64,000 nt of DNA from Antedon mediterranea (lineage: Eukaryota; Echinodermata; Crinoidea; Comatulida; Antedonidae): contig NC_092673.1 in the NCBI RefSeq assembly GCF_964355755.1, forward strand, positions 17,301,001 through 17,365,000, written 5' to 3'. Made by a program: the position numbers and the translations under genes. Below, one piece after another: positions 38,801 to 47,800 of the stretch. The notes below the pieces were generated by a model. That model saw nothing but the letters and a program-made list of their open reading frames with translations. It did not search any database and had not been told where the DNA came from. The first letter of the stretch is position 1. The number at the start of each line of letters is the position of its first letter.

Positions 38801-41800
38801 TATTATATCATTTTAATAGTTACGTTGCCTTTATATATTAATTTTGTATTATGTATGTGATGAAATGAAATAAAAAAATTTAAAAAAAATAAAAAAAAAA
38901 GTATTTAAAATGCAACAATAAGTCTAAATTTAGAATGATGATTGTAATAAATCAAATTTTGTATTAAAAAAAACGGTAATCAGACATTAACCATCCATGA
39001 CAATAACTAGCTAACCGTACCATTGTTAGAGTATGGGTTGGAAACAATGTAGGTGTTGGCTTGTTTTTTATCTAGCACTACAATACACTTTGGTTACATT
39101 GCTGTAGTAGTTCCTAAAACACCTTAATTCTTCTGCATATCAAACGGAATATTCTTATTTCGAATATCGGTTGGGTGGTTTTTTTTTTCTCATTCTCAAA
39201 GATTTCCTCATCTTAATTTGTTTATTGTTTTATTATTAAAATTCCAGGATAAAATCACTGGTCAAGTTTTTCTATACATATCTGGTTTCTTTTTTTATTG
39301 AAATAATTATTGTATGTTTTATTTGTTATAGGTGATGTTGAGACATCAAGGTATCATCTAGGTAGGTTATAAAGTTAATTATGGTAACTTGACCAGAGGA
39401 ATGGCATGAGCCAATACTAGATGCAGGGGCTGCCATAATGGTCAGCCCCTGTGTTGATTTAAAATGCCTGATGGAACCCCTTCATATATACAGCACTGAT
39501 ATTCCTAGATGGTCTCCCATCCAAGCTCCAACCAGGTCCAACATTGCTTAACTTTGGTGATCAGACAAGAAAACCAGTGTTTCAACGTGACAAGGCCATA
39601 TTATATGTAGTGAACAAACAGACTACAATTTTTAGAATTTAATTAATACAATAAAGGTTTATGGTAATTTCCTCAAAGTTGCAGGCATCTATAACTACAC
39701 TTTGCCAGCACGCCTATGAGACAAGGACTTTTAAACCATGATACTTTATAGCAAATATATTTACTTTAATTTTTAGCAAATTTGTTTCATCCCATGCCGG
39801 TACAGGTGTTCCTTCCAGTACAGCTGTGTCTTCTGGTGCAGGTGTGTCATCTGCTGCAGGTGTGTCTTCTGGTGCAGGTGTGTCTTCTGGTGCAGGTGTG
39901 TCTTCTAGTACAGGTGTGTCTTCTGGTGCAGGTGTTTCTTCTGGTGCAGGTGTGTCTTCTGGTGCAGGTGTGTCTTCTAGTACAGGTGTGTCTTCTGGTG
40001 CTGGTGTGTCTTCTAGTACAGGTGTGTCTTCTGGTGCAGGTGTTTCTTCTAGTGCAGGTGTGTCTTCTAGTGCAGGTGTGTCTTCTAGTGCAGGTGTGTC
40101 TTCTGGTGAAGGTGTGTCTTCTAGTACAGGTGTGTCTTCTGGTGCAGGTGTGTCTTCTAGTGCAGGTGTGTCGTCTGGTGCAGGTGTTCTTTCCAGTACA
40201 GGTGTTTCTTCTGGTGCAGGTGTATCAAACCAAGGCATTAGGCAAGGTAATAACACTCTTTAGTTACAGTACTACTTACATTTATAAAAATATATGTAAT
40301 AAATTTATGCTTATTTTAAAAATAGGCAGACACACTGCAACATTTTCACCGGAATATGTGACCTACTATTCCCATGAACGAAGACTGGAATTGTGTTATA
40401 TTGATCAATCTATCTGACTGACTGTAAATTGAACCCAAGACATGACTTCGAGTTTTAGTTGATAGAAGATTGGAGTATTGTTTTTTTTATCATTATCAGT
40501 GCTGTCATAGTTTTGCACAATGTATCCCTAGAAATCACATGGTTTAATAAGATATATATAATATATAATTATTAATAACATTAAAATGGTTAAACATACT
40601 TGTTGATGGTATTAATTTCTTGACTCAATTATTAGTGATATGTTGAGTTAAAAGTTATGGTTACTCAATAATAATATAATTGTTTGTTGCAGAAACAAGA
40701 AATCCATTGGAAGACAACTTCAACAAGTTAAATTACATGAAAAATAATTTTAATCGTTAATTACAAGAACAAGATCAGTATTAATTTAACAGTGAAGTAC
40801 TTTTGATTAGCAACAAACAAAATCTTCAAAATATATTTAGGAACCATATCGGCACGGTAACTTTCATATTTTCTAGGCCTCCAACAAAATATGATCGCGA
40901 CGAACCACATACTTCATAGCGTGACAAGAAAGTGCTAGGCCCTCTAAACATTCAATCACGTGGTGAATTTCCGCATCTCCCATTGTCGCTATGGTGTGAC
41001 GTAGTTCAAGTCGGACTTGCGCGAGGAAAATAATGTAATTTGTATACGGCTGTAAATAAAGATGATTTTCATTATTATAACATATACCAATGTATATTTA
41101 GTTAAGCTAATATAAAAATAGATATTTCATTCTTCAATATCTGGCCAATATAACAACTCAATGACTGTTAAATTTTTTATAAACGTTTAAATACCATTTA
41201 GTCGGTGATTTAGCCTGCCCCCTTGAGGACTAAAAAAATTGATCAAAATCCGTCTCGATTTAGTCGAGGTTGGCCGATTTAGTTGAAGTTCGGTTTATGA
41301 ATTAAAATGACGTCATTTTTAAAGTTTTAGCTCAAACTAGAATACGGGCGTAAGTTTGTTGGAATTCAGTATAACTAAATTCTTCTTCATATTATGGTTC
41401 TACATACGATACAACACACACTGACGTGAAATTATTTTACTAATATTCCAACAAATATTACATCTTCACAGATGAGCAAGATGATACAGAGACCACTACA
41501 CAAGAAAATGAACAAGGTACAGTATGATTCATTTTACTAACAACATTGAATTGAGCCAGAATTAATTAAGTTAACCTGTTGAAAATGGAAACATAACCAC
41601 CACCAACCTATCAGTAACATGTCAACAAAAACAACAAAGTTTTCTGTATTTTTGTTAAACAAAAGTAACAAAGCAATTAACATCAGATTCACAGAGTACT
41701 GTTAATGAGGAATCTCAATCACAAATGAAGAAAGGGATGATTGAGGAACAGGAAACAAAACTTGAAGAAGAGAGTGGTGAGTTAAGGATCATAAATGAAT

Positions 41801-44800
41801 TTACTTTTTATTTTATTTCACCACCACACAAGTCAAGTCAGTTACAAAGTTGAACAATAGAAAATGATGAATAGACATTTATTTAAACATATAAAACTTA
41901 ATCAAAATGTCCTATGTCTTAAGCTGACATTTAATATGCTGTTCACTGTATACTAACAATAACTGTCTTTTCGGGATGTTTTTATTGACCAGAAGTGACA
42001 AAGCAATCAGATTCATCAGATACTCTTAGTGATGAATTTCAAACACAAGTAGTGGAACAGGAAATTGAACCTGAACCAAAAAGTGGTGAGTCTCATATTA
42101 GTTGTGTTATTATATGGTTAAAATAACTTAAAATGTGATGTTATAGTATTGATTTCAGCTAAACATTTATTCAAAAAAGAACGACTTTAAACAGAAATAG
42201 AAAAATATGCTAAATTAATACATTTAAACGATTGATAAGGTAAATAACTTATTTAACTTATTTAACTAATCTTTAAAACAACATGTCTTTTATTATTAGT
42301 CAAGAATAAAAGATGATACACTAAACAATATCTGCATAAATGATATTTATATATAAGTTGCTGTGACACTTACAGGCCACCGTACTTTGATCACACAAAC
42401 AAAACATATTCATTAAGGTCAGCAATGTATTATCAGGGAAGAGTTAAATTACAATTTAACTCTATTGTAATTTAACTCTTCCCTGGTATTATCAACAAAC
42501 TTAAAAATAAGAGATAGTTCTCAATCCAATGTAAATAGAACAGTCTATATTTCATCAAAGAACATATTGTTAATCCTATTTTGATATGCTTACTCTATAA
42601 ATTGAACAACAGATTATTGGCGAATTTCTTTTGCTGTTGGTTGGGTTTGGAAATTAAAAAAAAAAAAATGTGATTGGGCAAAGCTCTCTGTGAAGCTGTC
42701 AACATCTTTGAAAAATAGGTTTCGGGGCTCAACTAAGTATTTGCTGTCCCCTCTATCTGGGAAAATTGGCCGTTGGTAGAGAACAAATTTGAAATTTGCT
42801 TTGTTACTTATAAAGTCGCAAATTAGCATGCAACATACAAATACATTGCAAAATTATAACAAATTGATATTAATTAATGATCAAATTAGGGTGTGTTACA
42901 TTGTATAGGTCCATGGTACAGGGCTCAGGTGACAGGCCTTTACTTTACTTGCCAACTAATGTTTTTTTTTTCGTGTATCAATTTTCTAGTTTTTTATTGT
43001 AATATGGTAACCTAATGCTATTTTTGTGTAATATATTTATAGACCATAAATCAATTTAAACAAATGAGGTTCTGCACAGTAAATGAAGATGATAATGGAT
43101 GAAAATGTATTAGAAATTTATGTTATTGTGTTTGATTGTGTTGAGTAATGAATAATCAAATCCTTGTGATATTTAATTCTTAATACTGATACTCATTTCA
43201 GATCTGCAGTCGCCAGAAAATGACAGGTAAGGAGTATAATGAGTGGCACATTTATCACAGTATCTATACTGATTATTTATAATCACCAATGGTTAGACCA
43301 GCACCCTGCTAGTTAATTGTATGCCCTGAGATGATAGTCTGGAAGGGATATTATTGCTATCACTTGTGTGTCTATCAGTTCAGTTGTATATATTAATAAC
43401 ATAACCTGTTATTACAACCATAAAGTTTAACCATAAAAATAGTGTTGAAACAATTTTACACAAAATCAAGAATAACAAACATCAAAAGAACTTTTAAACC
43501 CAACCACCAAATAATAATAATGAAACAATCCTGGTTTCATATAGAATTACATTCTGCATAAACTTAACGGAGGATGACGGACCTTTTGTCCTACCAATAT
43601 TTTCAATTTCAGTAAAATATATGCCACACTTCCGTTTTGGCCGACAGACTCCCATATTTATACTTGTCTCCTTATGCTCCTGGTTTTATATTCTCCCGTA
43701 TTACAAAGATAACTGAACTTAATGTGTTGCTTTCTGCAATAAAATATAAAAAAAAAGCTCAAAACACATACAAATTTATGATATTTAAGTCATAATTTAT
43801 TGATCCCCTTATTGAAGGGGATTCTTTTCGCATAGCCATCATGGTACCAATTGCTCCTTGCATTTCAGTAAAAGGAGTGGGGAGGGTTTGCTAGACCATA
43901 AAACCCTCCTTCTTACGAGTCTGTTATCATTATTATAGGGAGTGGGGAGGGTTTCTGCTTACGAGTCTGTTATTTTGCTAGAACCATAAAACCCTCCTGC
44001 TTACGAGTCTGTTATCCTTATTATAGGGAGTGGGGAGGTGTTGCTAGACCATAAAACCCTCCTGCTTATGAGTCTGTTATCCTTATTATAGGGAGTGGGG
44101 AGGGGTTGCTAGAACCATAAAACCCTCCTGCTTACGAGTCTGTTATCCTTATTATAGGGAGTGGGGAGGGTTTGCTAGACCATAAAACCCTCCTGCTTAC
44201 GAGTCTGTTATCTTTATTATAGGGAGTGGGGAGGGGTTGCTAGACCATAAAACCCTCCTGCTTACGAGTCTGTTATCCTTATTATAGGGAGTGGGGAGGG
44301 TTTGCTAGACCATAAAACCCTCCTGCTTATGAGTCTGTTATCCTTATTATAGGGAGTGGGGAGGGGTTGCTAGAACCATAAAACCCTCCTGCTTACGAGT
44401 CTGTTATCCTTATTATAGGGAGTGGGGAGGGTTTGCTAGACCATAAAACCCTCCTGCTTACGAGTCTGTTATCCTTATTATAGGGAGTGGGGAGGGGTTG
44501 CTAGAACCATAAAACCCTCCTGCTTACGAGTCTGTTATCCTTATTATAGGGAGTGGGGAGGTGTTGCTAGAACCATAAAACCCTCCTGCTTACGAGTCTG
44601 TTATCTTTATTATAGGGAGTGGGGAGGAGTTGCTAGAACCATAAAACCCTCCTGCTTATGAGTCTGTTATCTTTATTATAGGGAGTGGGGAGGAGTTGCT
44701 AGAACCATAAAACCCTCCTGCTTATGAGTCTGTTATCTTTATTATAGGGAGTGGGGAGGAGTTGCTAGAACCATAAAACCCTCCTTCTTACGAGTCTGTT

Positions 44801-47800
44801 ATCCTTATTATAGGGAGTGGGGAGGAGTTGCTAGAACCATAAAACCCTCCTGCTTACGAGTCTGTTATCCTTATTATAGGGAGTGGGGAGGAGTTGCTAG
44901 AACCATAAAACCCTCCTGCTTACGAGTCTGTTATCCTTATTATAGGGAGTGGGGAGGAGTTGCTAGAACCATAAAACCCTCCTGCTTATGAGTCTGTTAT
45001 CTTTATTATAGGGAGTGGGGAGGAGTTGCTAGAACCATAAAACCCTCCTTCTTACGAGTCTGTTATCCTTATTATAGGGAGTGGGGAGGAGTTGCTAGAC
45101 CATAAAACCCTCCTGCTTACGAGTCTGTTATCCTTATTATAGGGAGTGGGGAGGGGTTGCTAGACCATAAAACCCTCCTGCTTACGAGTCTGTTATCCTT
45201 ATTATAGGGAGTGGGGAGGGGTTGCTAGACCATAAAACCCTCCTGCTTACGAGTCTGTTATCCTTATTATAGGGAGTGTGGAGGAGTTGCTAGAACCATA
45301 AAACCCTCCTGCTTACGAGTCTGTTATCCTTATTATAGGGAGTGGGGAGGGGTTGCTAGACCATAAAACCCTCCTGCTTACGAGTCTGTTATCCTTATTA
45401 TAGGGAGTGGGGAGGGGTTGCTAGAACCATAAAACCCTCCTGCTTACGAGTCTGTTATCCTTATTATAGGGAGTGGGGAGGGGTTGCTAGAACCATAAAA
45501 CCCTCCTGCTTACGAGTCTGTTATCCTTATTATAGGGAGTGGGGAGGGTTTGCTAGACCATAAAACCCTCCTGCTTACGAGTCTGTTATCCTTATTATAG
45601 GGAGTGGGGAGGGTTTGCTAGACCATAAAACCCTCCTGCTTACGAGTCTGTTATCTTTATTATAGGGAGTGGGGAGGGGTTGCTAGAACCATAAAACCCT
45701 CCTGCTTACGAGTCTGTTATCCTTATTATAGGGAGTTGGGAGGGGTTGCTATAACCATAAAACCCTCCTGCTTACGAGTCTGTTATCCTTATTATAGGGA
45801 GTGTGGAGGGGTTGCTAGACCATAAAACCCTCCTGCTTACGAGTCTGTTATCCTTATTATAGGGAGTGGGGAGGAGTTGCTAGAACCATAAAACCCTCCT
45901 GCTTACGAGTCTGTTATCCTTATTATAGGGAGTGTGGAGGGGTTGCTAGAACCATAAAACCCTCCTGCTTACGAGTCTGTTATCCTTATTATAGGGAGTG
46001 TGGAGGGGTTGCTAGACCATAAAACCCTCCTGCTTACGAGTCTGTTATCCTTATTATAGGGAGTGGGGAGGAGTTGCTAGAACCATAAAACCCTCCTGCT
46101 TACGAGTCTGTTATCCTTATTATAGGGAGTGGGGAGGGTTTGCTAGAACCATAAAACCCTCCTGCTTACGAGTCTGTTATCATTATTATAGGGAGTGGGG
46201 AGGGTTTGCTAGAACCATAAAACCCTCCTGCTTACGAGTCTGTTATCCTTATTATAGGGAGTGGGGAGGGGTTGCTAGACCATAAAACCCTCCTGCTTAC
46301 GAGTCTGTTATCCTTATTATAGGGAGTGTGGAGGGGTTGCTAGACCATAAAACCCTCCTTCTTACGAGTCTGTTATCCTTATTATAGGGAGTGTGGAGGG
46401 GTTGCTAGACCATAAAACCCTCCTGCTTACGAGTCTGTTATCCTTATTATAGGGAGTGGGGAGGGGTTGCTAGAACCATAAAACCCTCTTGCTTACGAGT
46501 CTGTTATCCTTATTATAGGGAGTGTGGAGGGGTTGCTAGACCATAAAACCCTCCTGCTTACGAGTCTGTTATCCTTATTATAGGGAGTGGGGAGGGTTTG
46601 CTAGAACCATAAAACCCTCCTGCTTACGAGTCTGTTATCATTATTATAGGGAGTGGGGAGGGTTTGCTAGAACCATAAAACCCTCCTGCTTACGAGTCTG
46701 TTATCCTTATTATAGGGAGTGGGGAGGGGTTGCTAGACCATAAAACCCTCCTGCTTACGAGTCTGTTATCCTTATTACAGGGAGTGTGGAGGGGTTGCTA
46801 GAACCATAAAACCCTCCTGCTTACGAGTCTGTTATCCTTATTATAGGGAGTGTGGAGGTGTTGCTAGACCATAAAACCCTCCTTCTTACGAGTCTGTTAT
46901 CCTTATTATAGGGAGTGTGGAGGGGTTGCTAGACCATAAAACCCTCCTGCTTACGAGTCTGTTATCCTTATTATAGGGAGTGTGGAGGGGTTGCTAGACC
47001 ATAAAACCCTCCTGCTTACGAGTCTGTTATCCTTATTATAGGGAGTGTGGAGGTGTTGCTAGACCATAAAACCCTCCTTCTTACGAGTCTGTTATCCTTA
47101 TTATAGGGAGTGTGGAGGGGTTGCTAGACCATAAAACCCTTCTGCTTACGAGTCTGTTATCCTTATTATAGGGAGTGGGGAGGGGTTGCTAGAACCATAA
47201 AACCCTCCTGCTTACGAGTCTGTTATCATTATTATAGGGAGTGGGGAGGGGTTGCTAGACCATAAAACCCTCCTGCTTACGAGTCTGTTATCCTTATTAT
47301 AGGGAGTGGGGAGGTGTTGCTAGAACCATAAAACCCTCCTGCTTACGAGTCTGTTATCCTTATTATAGGGAGTGGGGAGGGTTTGCTAGAACCATACTTA
47401 CTTACGAGTCTGTTATCCTTATTATAGGAAGTGGGGAGGGGTTGCTAGAACCATACTTACTTACGAGTCTGTTATCCTTATTATAGGAAGTGGGGAGGGG
47501 TTGCTAGAACCATACTTACTTACGAGTCTGTTATCCTTATTATAGGGAATGGGGAGGGTTTGCTAAAACTATAAAACCCTCCTGCTTATGAGTCTGTTAT
47601 CTTTATTATAGTTTTACTAATGTGTACACATACATTTTTATTTTTAGCCAGAAAGAAAGCATACAGACATTTGTCAAAGGTAATTTTCTTAATCTTATGT
47701 TGGTGAGTTAAGGATCATAAATGAATTTACTTTTTATTTTATTTCACCACCACACAAGTCAAGTCAGTTACAACGTTGAACAATAGAAAATGATCAATAG

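Noticed and set aside
38960-39330. Possible further exon between the LINE remnant and the microexon
   Set aside because: No acceptor-donor pair with an open frame in the right phase was found.
39714-40256. Antisense 180-codon Pro-Glu-Asp-Thr repeat protein
   Set aside because: Mirror of the 18-bp coding minisatellite. The sense exon fits splice phases on both sides, while the antisense frame has no supporting splice or start features.
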